A stretch of DNA of 64,000 nt from Bacteroidales bacterium (GTDB taxonomy: Bacteria; Bacteroidota; Bacteroidia; Bacteroidales; F082), in contig JAKSNC010000004.1 in the NCBI GenBank assembly GCA_024400195.1, positions 1 through 64,000 on the forward strand, in the 5' to 3' direction. The notes under the pieces were generated by a model. It did not search any database. It was not told the DNA's origin and saw only the letters and a list, made by a program, of their open reading frames with translations. Of the stretch, positions 1 through 8,393 are shown piece by piece. Position 1 is the stretch's first letter. Each line of letters opens with the position of its first letter. The translations under genes were made by a program, and so were the position numbers.

Positions 1-66
1 ATGCCCTAAAAATAGGCGACGGCGAATAGGGTGCCTCATTGTCAAAGTCAGGAAACCATTGACTTC

Positions 67-1623
67 TTAGCGAGCAATCGCCTCCCACTCGGTGATATTC
101 TTCTTTTCGGGAGAGAACCCGACTCCGATTTTAAACAACTTTCTCGAATCGGCGGCGTAAGGCTCCGCATAGCCCTTATCGTCAATCTGCTTCAACGCTT
201 CGGCGGCAGTTCCGTCAAGTTTGAACTCAAAGATATAAATGTAGTCGGCTGTTTCAACGATGATGTCGGCTCTTCCTCTCGAGTTTTCCTTTTCCGTCAA
301 GGTTGTATAGCATGATAACAATCTGAATATCAGATATAAAGTGTAATGATAATGGCTCTCGTAGCTCCACGCACGCTGCTGATAGTTGGCGTCGTATGGT
401 ATTGAGGCGAAGAAGCCTGAAAGCGCATCGCGCATGTCGTCAAGGCGGCATTCGTCAAGCATGTCGTTGATGTCGAGAACGAGGTTCTTAGGGTAGTTTC
501 TTTGCCCGCAGTAGTTGTTGGCGAGAAGCGTCACGAAGCCGTTGCGCACCTCATTATTCGGGAAATCAAGTTGGTATTGTCTCCTTTTTTCGTTGTAGTC
601 TTTTATCGTGAGGTAGCCGCTCTGGTAAATCATGGCAAGCGGGTCTTCCACGTCCGCCTTGTAGTCCATGAAATAGCTGCTCTCATATTGGCGGCTCAGA
701 ATATCACGAATATCGGTCTTGTTGCGATCAATGAGCCTTACAAGATACGTCGGCGTACCAGACACAAACCAGTAGTCACCCAAATCCCTCTTCATCAAGG
801 CGTTGAGAACGCTGAACGGGTTAAATATGTCGAGCATCTTTTTGGAGAAGTGGTAGCCGTCATATTGTTTTTTCAGTTCAGCATACATCTCATCCTTGGT
901 GTATTCCAACTCATCGGCTATCTCACCCATCTCATTGTCGAAATATTCAACAAGTTCGTCCTTCGTGATGCCGCAAAGCGCGTCGAACTGCGGGTTCATG
1001 CTGATGTCCTCAGGCTGGTTGAAACCGCTGAACACGCTGACTTGCGAGAACTTAGTCACGCCGGTGAGAAGCACAAAGCGAAGATGCTCGTCGGCAACCT
1101 TGAACGTGCCATAAAAATCTTTCAGGATTTTTCTGTTTTCATTCTCCTGTGGTGTCATCAGAACGTCTAACAAAGGCTTGTCGTATTCATCGATGAGGAC
1201 GACGCATTTCCGTCCGGTCTTCTCGTGTGCTTCGCTGAGTATTTTTGCGAAACGGAGGCCTAACTTTTCGTACTTGTTTTCAATTTTATAAAGTTCCTCC
1301 CATTTATCCAAATATGATGAAATCGTCTCTTTCAAACCTTCAGAATCCTCGTAACCGCCTTGTGCGAAGTCTATCCTGAACACCGGATATTGAATCCAGT
1401 CCTTTTCAAATTCTTCAATCTTCAATCCTTTGAAAAGTTCTTTTTCACCTTTGAAATAACTCTTGAGCGTTGATATTAACAGCGATTTGCCGAACCTGCG
1501 TGGGCGGCACAGGAAGCATACATGTTTCTGCGCGAGGTTGTAAACGAGGTCTGTCTTATCGACATACACCATGCCTTCTTCGATGATGGTGCTGAATGTC
1601 TGGGTTCCGATTGGGTATTTCAT
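67..1623 (-). CDS. AAA-ATPase-like protein with C-terminal PD-(D/E)XK nuclease domain
   Basis: This 518-residue protein fits the Bacteroidota 'AAA-ATPase_like' family (PF09820) followed by a PD-(D/E)XK nuclease-like domain (PF08011). The Walker A variant CRPRRFGKS lies at about residues 39-47, and a Walker B-like VVLIDEYDKP near 142-151. The C-terminal part has the nuclease-like pattern ADIIV...IFEFK around 455-472, then a conserved tail containing IGVGFS. No signal peptide is visible, so it should act in the cytoplasm. These genes occur in many copies in gut Bacteroidota and their role is not established; a nucleic-acid or mobile-element function is only a guess. A second family member lies at 8394-9971. 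A TATCTTTG promoter element lies just upstream. Confidence 0.85.
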   Translation of the reverse strand: MKYPIGTQTFSTIIEEGMVYVDKTDLVYNLAQKHVCFLCRPRRFGKSLLISTLKSYFKGEKELFKGLKIEEFEKDWIQYPVFRIDFAQGGYEDSEGLKETISSYLDKWEELYKIENKYEKLGLRFAKILSEAHEKTGRKCVVLIDEYDKPLLDVLMTPQENENRKILKDFYGTFKVADEHLRFVLLTGVTKFSQVSVFSGFNQPEDISMNPQFDALCGITKDELVEYFDNEMGEIADELEYTKDEMYAELKKQYDGYHFSKKMLDIFNPFSVLNALMKRDLGDYWFVSGTPTYLVRLIDRNKTDIRDILSRQYESSYFMDYKADVEDPLAMIYQSGYLTIKDYNEKRRQYQLDFPNNEVRNGFVTLLANNYCGQRNYPKNLVLDINDMLDECRLDDMRDALSGFFASIPYDANYQQRAWSYESHYHYTLYLIFRLLSCYTTLTEKENSRGRADIIVETADYIYIFEFKLDGTAAEALKQIDDKGYAEPYAADSRKLFKIGVGFSPEKKNITEWEAIAR

Positions 1624-1643
1624 AACCTTTTGTTTTACGACTG

Positions 1644-1651
1644 CAAAGATA
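1644..1651 (-). promoter_or_regulatory. Bacteroidota -7 element for the ATPase at 67-1623
   Basis: The minus strand reads TATCTTTG, matching the TAnnTTTG consensus, 20 bp upstream of the ATG. No TTG lies at the expected -33 spacing. Confidence 0.5.
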
Positions 1652-1723
1652 GTAAAAAGTTTATAAGGTATTGAAAATTAAAAGTTGATTAACCACTATT
1701 ACCATTTCTCAACCACTCTTAAC

Positions 1724-1764
1724 AAAAAGAGAAAGCCCCACCTTAAGTGAAACCTTCTCTTTTT
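1724..1764. terminator. Hairpin between two minus-strand genes, possible terminator
   Basis: AAAAAGAGAAAG (1724-1735) can pair with CTTCTCTTTTT (1754-1764) with one bulged base and an 18-nt loop. It follows the stop codon of the FISUMP gene (1812). Read on the minus strand, the second arm ends in a run of T, so it could terminate that gene. Confidence 0.5.
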
Positions 1765-1811
1765 ACTGTCGTATCCTTTTACGCCCGTCTGCAGTCTCCC
1801 GCCGACACAGG

Positions 1812-2492
1812 TCATTTCTGTGAGGAGCAGACCGGACGGACTGAGTGTCCATAGCAACGGTCGTAGTTGTTCGCGCCAAGGTAGATAGAATCGAAGCCCA
1901 AGTCATACGACCCGAACGGATAGCCGTCGCCATGCGAACTCGACCAGTAATAGCCGAAAGAACCGGCGTAGCAGATGCTGTCACCACAGTAGCAGCCGGC
2001 GGCCGGCAAGAAGATGCTGTTGCCATTGGAACCTGTGACGCGGTAGCCGTCCTTTCCGCCATGTGCCGTCCATTCCCATGTACAGTTATCTTCCAGTTCT
2101 TCCAGCTCGTCAAGTGTCGGCATTCGCCAGTCACCGCCCCAATTCACGTGAGCCGCGTCGTCTGCCGGTTCAAGCATGTTTTTGTCGTCAACAGTGCCGT
2201 ATTCAGGATCCGAGTTGTACTTCGTGAGATTATTGTAACTGCCGTTACACCATCGGTAGGAGTCCCAAGTGTAAGAACTCTTTGTGGTCGTCTCGCCCCA
2301 TGCGTAATAATTGCCGTATTCTTCGGGAGAGTCCGCACCGATGTTGCACGTCGCCCACAACAGACCGCTCGGAAGACCGAGATCAACGTATGTGTGATCA
2401 TCACTCGGCTCGTTATTGTCGTCTTTCTTGCACGATGTAAATATCAACGTTGATACTGCTAACGCAAATGCAAACAATTTTAATTTGTTCAT
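1812..2492 (-). CDS. FISUMP-domain lipoprotein
   Basis: The start is set at the ATG at 2492 because it gives a lipoprotein signal peptide, MNKLKLFAFALAVSTLIF then TSCKK with a lipobox Cys; the reading frame stays open further upstream but that part looks untranslated. The mature 226-residue protein matches the Fibrobacter succinogenes major paralogous (FISUMP, TIGR02145) type: VDLGLPSGLLWATCN early, YYAWGET, WRMPTLDE in the middle, and a YWSSS...GHSVRPVC ending. Such proteins are exported and membrane-anchored; their biochemical role is unknown. The C-terminus is rich in Tyr, Asn, Asp and Ser, but it shares no sequence with the DGR template at 13057-13188. Confidence 0.8.
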   Translation of the reverse strand: MNKLKLFAFALAVSTLIFTSCKKDDNNEPSDDHTYVDLGLPSGLLWATCNIGADSPEEYGNYYAWGETTTKSSYTWDSYRWCNGSYNNLTKYNSDPEYGTVDDKNMLEPADDAAHVNWGGDWRMPTLDELEELEDNCTWEWTAHGGKDGYRVTGSNGNSIFLPAAGCYCGDSICYAGSFGYYWSSSHGDGYPFGSYDLGFDSIYLGANNYDRCYGHSVRPVCSSQK

Positions 2493-2660
2493 AAAGCAAA
2501 TATTAAAAAAACAGGTTCTTTTTATTCTATTTCGTTGCTCAAACCAGCAGAACCTATTATCTGATTCGCACAAAGTGAAAGTTGTCAAAACCATGACTGT
2601 AATTTAGGCGCATGGGTACGATTTATATTGAATCTTCAACATTTTCTCGCACTCTCTTCC

Positions 2661-5264
2661 CTACTCCACTATCGTCACCTTGTCTTTCAATGCTTTTATC
2701 GTTGCGGCATGTCCTTTGACATCAACGTAGCCGAGGTTTGAGACAACGACTTCGATATTGTGTCCCGCTTCAAGGAACTGTTCAACGGTGTTCTTCACAC
2801 AGAATTCCGTCGCGATTCCACTTATAACCAAGTCCTTATTGTCGGCTATATAATCGCGCAGCACAACATCCGCCGCGTTGACCGACTCAAATCCCGAATA
2901 TTGTTCCTCGTTAACGGAACGTCCCTTGCAGAACATGTTGCGTTTGGCATCAGGACGATTGGCAGGATTCGCCACGTCATTATAAAAAGCCTCATGAATC
3001 TGAGCCCCACGCGTTCCCTGCACGCAGTGCGAAGGCCATATTCCACCGTACTCAGCGAAAGAGCTGTGGTTTGCAGGATGCGAGTCGCAAATATAGACGA
3101 CCTTCTGCTCAGGATGGGCGTTGATATAGGCAATCGTTGCCTTCACAGCAGCCTCGGCATTACCGCAGGCGAGTGAGCCGTCGATGAAATCGTAAAGCAT
3201 ATCGACGACGAGATGAACCGGTGCGGCATGATTTTCAGGCACAAAGGAATAGTCACGGCCATAACCGAGATGCTGAGCAACGAAGTCGGAAGGATATTCG
3301 ACAACATAGTCAACTGTCTTGCCGTTTTTCACGACTGGCTTTATCTCCGGATTGATGAACCCGCCGTAAGGCTTGAGTCCGAGAGCCTCGTAACGCTGCT
3401 TCACCTCTTTATGCAGGTCAATATCAATCTTGACGGCGTATTTGTCGATAAGTGCCTTTCCGGCCTCGTAGTCACCTTCCGACTTGATACGCTGAATCTC
3501 GGCAAGAAGTTCGCCGAACAAGGCGCGAAGTTTCACGAAGTCGTTGATTACAAAGTATGTCTTTCCGTCTTTAACTTTTTTCTCTATGACGTTGTCGGCG
3601 AGGCCTTTCTCATAGCACCATTCTGAGATGAGTTTTCTGTCCTGCATGTGAGCCTCGGTGATGTCGTTGCCGAGTTCAATGCGTGCGAGTTGTCCGACGA
3701 GTCCGTTGCGGATGAAGTCGCAATATTGTGCCTTATAGCATTCAGCATCAGGCATAATGCCGAGTTCGACCATCTTCGGGTCGGCGCAGTAATACAGTCC
3801 GAAGAGGTCTGCACGCGCTTCTTCCAATGCCGAGTTATTTTCCTTGAGGGCATTAGGCGGCGTTGTCGGGAGGAGTTGTCCCGAACCGTGTCCGAGGCAT
3901 TCGTGTAGGTCGGTGTGGACGACATCGGCGTACGAACTGTATTTCTTGCAGAGGTCGATTTCTTCCTGAGAATAAGAGAACTCTGCCAATGCGCTACGCG
4001 GGCATTCGTCGGCGGCCTTGTCGTAAGCCTCCATCAAGTTCGTGATGGTGACGGATTTAGAGCCGTATTCTTTTCTAATCCAGTCGGCATTGGGAAGATT
4101 TATTCCGATAGGAGGTGTCGGGAAGCAGTCGCCGCCGAGAACTGTGACGATGATGCCTTTTGCGGAGACGCCCTTGCATTCTTCCTTCTTGAAACGCTTG
4201 TCAACAGGCGAGTTATCCTCAAACCACTGCGCGTTGTCGCTGATAATCATCGAACGTTTTGTGGCTTCGAGGTCTTTAAAATCGACGACCGACTCCCATG
4301 TGGCTTTTCTGCCCATCGGGTCGCCGTAATCCTCGATGAAGCCGTTCACGAAGTCGATGTACGACACTGAATCCTGAACCCATGCGATGTTGTATTTGTC
4401 CCACAGTTCGAGGTCGCCCGTCTTATAATATTCGATGAGCAGGCTCGTATATTCGCGTTGGATGTCGTTTTCGGCCACTGCGTTTGCCTTCTCAAGCAGA
4501 GAGACGATTTTGTCGATGGCGTCGCCGTAGAGTTCGCCGCTGCGATAGACTTCCTCGCTGATGCGTCCGTTTTTCTTGACGAGACGCGAGTTGATGCCGT
4601 AGCTGACCGGCTTGTTTCCATCGGCTTCAGCCAAATCTTTGTAAAAAGTTTCGGCTTCGTCCTTGCTGATGTCTCCATCGTAGAAGTTAACCGAAGAATT
4701 TTTGATGATGTCTTCATCGGAGGCGCGGCGGACGGAATACAGCTGTTTATCAAAGATAACAGGCGTTATGAATTTCAGAAAATCTTCAACTGTCTCATCC
4801 TGTGCCAAAGGCAGAAGCGAAGCGTCGGAATTTTTCACCAAGTCGGCAAAATATTCTTCAGTGATTTCGGGGAAAAACTTTTTCTCGCCATAATGATGAT
4901 GGATGCCGTTGGAGAAAAACACGCGTTTTGCATAAACGACGAAGTTCTCGAAATCGGCATTTGTGCGTTCGCCTTTGTACGAAGAAAGCACAGCCTCGAT
5001 GGTCTTGCGAACCGTGAGGTTATACTTAAAATTCTGATCGAACAAGATGTCGCGACCGCATTTTGCAGCCTCACTCAGGTAATAAATGTATTCCTTCTGC
5101 TGGAAGGAAAGGCCGTCCCAGTTGGGAATCTGATAGCGCATCACGCGGATGTCGGCAAATTCATCGACGAGGTACTTGAAGTCGTCTTTTGCTCCGTTGT
5201 CGTTCTTATCGGCACAAGCAGAAAGTAATCCTACAACACTTAAACACATAATTAGTTTTTTCAT
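2661..5264 (-). CDS. Dipeptidyl peptidase III (M49) fused to a nicotinamidase/isochorismatase-fold domain
   Basis: This 867-residue lipoprotein-like fusion has an N-terminal signal MKKLIMCLSVVGLLSACADK with a lipobox Cys. Residues from about 25 to 660 are an M49 peptidase: the zinc motif HECLGH is at 454-459 and the second motif EEARAD at 481-486, both with every expected ligand. Residues from about 684 to 867 form a cysteine hydrolase of the PncA type: Asp688 (LVVDMLYDF), Lys780 (MFCKG) and Cys822 (ATEFCVKNT) form the triad, and Asp727, His729 and His733 (CDSHPANH) fit the metal site. Bacterial M49 enzymes normally end near residue 680, so the extra 180 residues are a true added domain with no stop or frameshift between. 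Peptide trimming and nicotinamide deamidation in the cell envelope are the predicted activities. Confidence 0.9.
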   Translation of the reverse strand: MKKLIMCLSVVGLLSACADKNDNGAKDDFKYLVDEFADIRVMRYQIPNWDGLSFQQKEYIYYLSEAAKCGRDILFDQNFKYNLTVRKTIEAVLSSYKGERTNADFENFVVYAKRVFFSNGIHHHYGEKKFFPEITEEYFADLVKNSDASLLPLAQDETVEDFLKFITPVIFDKQLYSVRRASDEDIIKNSSVNFYDGDISKDEAETFYKDLAEADGNKPVSYGINSRLVKKNGRISEEVYRSGELYGDAIDKIVSLLEKANAVAENDIQREYTSLLIEYYKTGDLELWDKYNIAWVQDSVSYIDFVNGFIEDYGDPMGRKATWESVVDFKDLEATKRSMIISDNAQWFEDNSPVDKRFKKEECKGVSAKGIIVTVLGGDCFPTPPIGINLPNADWIRKEYGSKSVTITNLMEAYDKAADECPRSALAEFSYSQEEIDLCKKYSSYADVVHTDLHECLGHGSGQLLPTTPPNALKENNSALEEARADLFGLYYCADPKMVELGIMPDAECYKAQYCDFIRNGLVGQLARIELGNDITEAHMQDRKLISEWCYEKGLADNVIEKKVKDGKTYFVINDFVKLRALFGELLAEIQRIKSEGDYEAGKALIDKYAVKIDIDLHKEVKQRYEALGLKPYGGFINPEIKPVVKNGKTVDYVVEYPSDFVAQHLGYGRDYSFVPENHAAPVHLVVDMLYDFIDGSLACGNAEAAVKATIAYINAHPEQKVVYICDSHPANHSSFAEYGGIWPSHCVQGTRGAQIHEAFYNDVANPANRPDAKRNMFCKGRSVNEEQYSGFESVNAADVVLRDYIADNKDLVISGIATEFCVKNTVEQFLEAGHNIEVVVSNLGYVDVKGHAATIKALKDKVTIVE

Positions 5265-5289
5265 TATTTTCTGGTTTAAAAATGAAACG

Positions 5290-5297
5290 CAAAGGTA
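5290..5297 (-). promoter_or_regulatory. Bacteroidota -7 element for the M49 fusion gene
   Basis: The minus strand reads TACCTTTG, 25 bp upstream of the ATG at 5264. There is no clear -33 TTG. Confidence 0.5.
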
Positions 5298-5370
5298 AGA
5301 AAAATTATTCAGTTCCGAGAAGCCATTTCCACACCGGAATTCGCTTCCGCTGCAAAAACAACACTTTTTA

Positions 5371-5462
5371 ATTCAAACTGCTGATAACTGAACATTTTTG
5401 ATGATTCAAACTGCTGATAACTGAACAATTTTGACGATTCAAACTGCTGATAACTGAACAAA
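5371..5462. repeat. Three tandem copies of a 33-bp repeat in a divergent promoter region
   Basis: Copies begin at 5371, 5404 and 5437. Each starts ATTCAAACTGCTGATAACTG followed by AACA and a T-rich spacer that varies slightly. The third copy lacks the spacer. The array sits between the divergent M49-fusion and M28 peptidase genes, so it could bind a regulator, but it could also be a neutral array. Confidence 0.9.
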
Positions 5463-5515
5463 CATCATTTCCAAATGCGGAATAAAATATTGTTTTTCAC
5501 AACGCTTTTTTTTGT

Positions 5516-5523
5516 TAATTTTG
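5516..5523 (+). promoter_or_regulatory. Bacteroidota -7 element for the M28 peptidase
   Basis: TAATTTTG matches TAnnTTTG. A TTG at 5490-5492 is 23 bp upstream, slightly further than usual. The ATG at 5596 lies 72 bp downstream. Confidence 0.5.
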
Positions 5524-5595
5524 CGGTTTGCGGGACGGATGTCGTTTTCGTCTGCAGCGAAACTTTTTACAAATCATTTTTTCACAAAGACAGTT

Positions 5596-8331
5596 ATGAA
5601 AAAACTCTTCATCGCATTGTGCATCATTTTCTTGACGGCATCAGGATTCGCACAGAAATTAGTCATGCTTCCAGTGACGGAAAGCAACTCATTGGAAACG
5701 CTTTTTCAACGTCAGGACATAACGATTCACTTTTACAACGACGATTTCGTCATCGCATCGGCATTTGAAACGACCGACGAGATGACGTTTTTGGACGGAA
5801 AAGCATTCGCCGGCACGGAAAGATATTTTCTTGTCTATTGTCCGAAAGACCTTCAACAGCAATATATTGACGATGAAATAAAATCTCACGGCGGATTTGC
5901 AAAGTCAATCAATGATGACATGATTTTCGTCAAGAGTGACAAGGCGTTCAATCCTGCCAAGAACGACGGCATGATTGCCATCTCAAACCGTAAGGCTCGT
6001 CTGCCGAAGAAGACACGCGACTTTCCCGAAGTTATTGGCGAGAATCCCGACGTCCGCTTCCTTTTGGACAACGTCTCCCAAGACTCGATGGAAGCCGTCG
6101 TACAGCATATGCAGGACTACGGTTCGCGCAAATGGGACGGCACCAATGTTCAGGACTGCGCCCAATGGATAAAGGGAAAGTTCGAAGCCCTCGGGCTCGA
6201 AGTCACGGAACAGCCTGTGACATATTACAGCACACCGACATCGCCCAACATCATAGCCATACAGAGAGGTAAACTATACCCCGACACATACGTTGTGTGC
6301 GGAGCGCATCACGACTCGTACAACTGGAGCGGAGCCTGCCCCGGTGCCGACGACAACGCCACGGGAACAGCCGCCGTCCTCGAATCGGCACGCATCATGA
6401 GCCAGTTCGATTTCGACTACTCAATCATGTACTGCTCATATGCCTGCGAAGAGATGGGACTCATCGGAAGCGAAGTGCATGCAAGTTCGTGCGCCGAAGA
6501 CGATGTTGACATCATCGGATACTTCAACAACGACATGAACGGTTATCTGTATGGAAACAGCATTCACATCCATCAGATTTATCCTTCTACGGCAGAACCA
6601 TGCGGAGCCTTTTATAGAAATGTCGGACAAGTTTATTTTCCGGAGATGGTGATTGAGAAGAAGAACTTCACTTCCGGCGACTCTGACCACACACCGTTCA
6701 ACAACTGCGGCTATCAGGGCATCTATCCTTTCGAGGACGTTGACCACTACAGCCCTTACATACACACCGACAACGACCTCATCGGGCCGAGCGTCAACAG
6801 CTGGGACATGGCGCAACGCTACTGCCAGATGAACATTGCCTGCTTAGCTGAAGTCGCAGGAATGCACCAGCGCGGCCCCGTCATCCTTAAAGACTTCGCC
6901 ATCACCGAAGACGACAACGACAACGGAAAGATGAACCCAGGCGAAGACGTAACCATCTCACTGACAATGGAAAACGTTTTCGACTACGCCGTCCACAATG
7001 TGACAGTAAACCTCACCTGCGACAACGAGTACATCGAAATACTGAACGATGAGCTTTATTTTGGCGACTTCAATGCCGGAGAGGAATTGACAATGAACGG
7101 TTTGAAGCTGCATTTGTCCGCCAACGCACCCGCCGCGTGCAACTATATTCTCAAAGTCACGGCCACAAGCAACGAGGCGACATGCTCATCGCAACTGAAG
7201 ATTACTGCCTACGACTATATCCTCGTGGAAGACCACATTAGCATCCTGAACGAGAGCGGTTTACTCGAACCCGGAGAGACGACAGACATACGCATCTACG
7301 CGAGAAACATTGGAAACGAGCCTGCCGTAAATGTTAACGGCTTCTTGGAAAGCACATCGGAATATGTGACCATCAACACAAACAGCCAGAACTTCGGCAC
7401 GATAATACCGTCGGCCAACGGCTTTGCCGATTTCAACATAAGCCTAAGCGGAGACGCGCCGGAAGAACTCATCCTGCCCTTCACACTGACTATGACCGAC
7501 TCTTATGGAAAAACGACGACACTCGCCTACTCCTATAAAAACGCCTGCAACGTCATCTTCAACCTCACCGACTCATACGGAGACGGCTGGAACAACGCCT
7601 CCATCGAAGTAAAATTTGACGACGGCACATCATCGGAGTCGCTGACGTGCTCGGGCTCTTCCGAAACACATATTTTGGAAATCATGAACGGCACAAATGT
7701 ATCTCTCGTTTGGCATTCGGGCAACTGGGACTATGAATGCAGCTTCGAAGTCACATACGAAGACGGGAACACGATTTATTCCAGCACAGGCAGTGAAAGC
7801 GGAACCTTCTTCACGTGGACCAACAACTGCTCCAACGGAAACAACCCATGCGGCGGCGTCAACAACTTGAACGTCAGCGAGACACTGCTCGTCACATGGG
7901 ATGAACCGTCCACCGGGACAGTAACATCGTATGACGTCTATCGCGAAAACGAATTCCTCGCCAACGTGACGGAATTGTTGTATCAGGACGAGAGCGAACT
8001 TCCGGCGGGAACAATAACATATTGTATCTATCCACATTTTGAAGACTGCGAAGGCGAGACGATGTGCGCGTCGGTCAACTACAACCCGATTAGTGTTGCC
8101 GAAAACGGCGCGGCACAGACAAAAATCTATCCTAATCCAGCGAAAGACATCCTGACATTCGTCTCCGACACAGAATCTAAAGTAATGATATACAATATTC
8201 ACGGACAGCAAGTCGCACATCTCGAAGTCATCGGCACGACAAATCTTGATGTCAGCATGATGCCGTCAGGAATTTACGTCGTCAAGATTATAAACGGCGG
8301 CATTTCGATGAGAAAGATTGTGATTGAGTAG
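5596..8331 (+). CDS. Secreted M28 zinc metallopeptidase with type IX secretion sorting domain
   Basis: The ATG at 5596 was chosen because it begins a clear signal peptide, MKKLFIALCIIFLTASGFAQ; the open frame extends 28 codons further upstream without looking like protein. The catalytic domain carries M28 metal-site motifs: GAHHDSYNWSGACPGADDN, CSYACEEMGLIGSEVHA and, later, SGDSDHTPFNNCGYQ. Beta-sandwich repeats follow, with a Fn3-like stretch near the end. The last 75 residues are a T9SS sorting domain (IYPNPAKD, VMIYNIHGQQV, LPSGIY-like MPSGIYVVKI). It should cross the outer membrane through the type IX system and be released or anchored at the surface. It is probably an aminopeptidase or carboxypeptidase acting on external peptides. 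Confidence 0.9.
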   Translation: MKKLFIALCIIFLTASGFAQKLVMLPVTESNSLETLFQRQDITIHFYNDDFVIASAFETTDEMTFLDGKAFAGTERYFLVYCPKDLQQQYIDDEIKSHGGFAKSINDDMIFVKSDKAFNPAKNDGMIAISNRKARLPKKTRDFPEVIGENPDVRFLLDNVSQDSMEAVVQHMQDYGSRKWDGTNVQDCAQWIKGKFEALGLEVTEQPVTYYSTPTSPNIIAIQRGKLYPDTYVVCGAHHDSYNWSGACPGADDNATGTAAVLESARIMSQFDFDYSIMYCSYACEEMGLIGSEVHASSCAEDDVDIIGYFNNDMNGYLYGNSIHIHQIYPSTAEPCGAFYRNVGQVYFPEMVIEKKNFTSGDSDHTPFNNCGYQGIYPFEDVDHYSPYIHTDNDLIGPSVNSWDMAQRYCQMNIACLAEVAGMHQRGPVILKDFAITEDDNDNGKMNPGEDVTISLTMENVFDYAVHNVTVNLTCDNEYIEILNDELYFGDFNAGEELTMNGLKLHLSANAPAACNYILKVTATSNEATCSSQLKITAYDYILVEDHISILNESGLLEPGETTDIRIYARNIGNEPAVNVNGFLESTSEYVTINTNSQNFGTIIPSANGFADFNISLSGDAPEELILPFTLTMTDSYGKTTTLAYSYKNACNVIFNLTDSYGDGWNNASIEVKFDDGTSSESLTCSGSSETHILEIMNGTNVSLVWHSGNWDYECSFEVTYEDGNTIYSSTGSESGTFFTWTNNCSNGNNPCGGVNNLNVSETLLVTWDEPSTGTVTSYDVYRENEFLANVTELLYQDESELPAGTITYCIYPHFEDCEGETMCASVNYNPISVAENGAAQTKIYPNPAKDILTFVSDTESKVMIYNIHGQQVAHLEVIGTTNLDVSMMPSGIYVVKIINGGISMRKIVIE

Positions 8332-8339
8332 ATATATAA

Positions 8340-8370
8340 TTGAATAACAATTCGTTTTTTCGTAACTTTG
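8340..8370 (+). promoter_or_regulatory. Complete Bacteroidota promoter for the ATPase at 8394
   Basis: TTG at 8340-8342 and TAACTTTG at 8363-8370 are 20 bp apart, which fits the -33/-7 consensus. It starts 8 bp after the M28 stop codon, so the ATPase has its own promoter. Confidence 0.75.
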
Positions 8371-8393
8371 CCGCAATCAAAAAACTGAGAATT

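Noticed and set aside
502..1170. Antisense open frame of 222 codons
   Set aside because: It lies wholly inside the ATPase gene on the other strand, without promoter or motif; many such shadows occur in GC-balanced genes.
1812..2492. The FISUMP lipoprotein as a second target of the DGR
   Set aside because: Its variable-looking C-terminus shares no stretch with the TR at 13057-13188, and it has no adjacent TR-like copy.
5371..5462. CRISPR array
   Set aside because: The 33-bp units are almost wholly repeat with short, similar spacers, only three copies, and no cas gene nearby.
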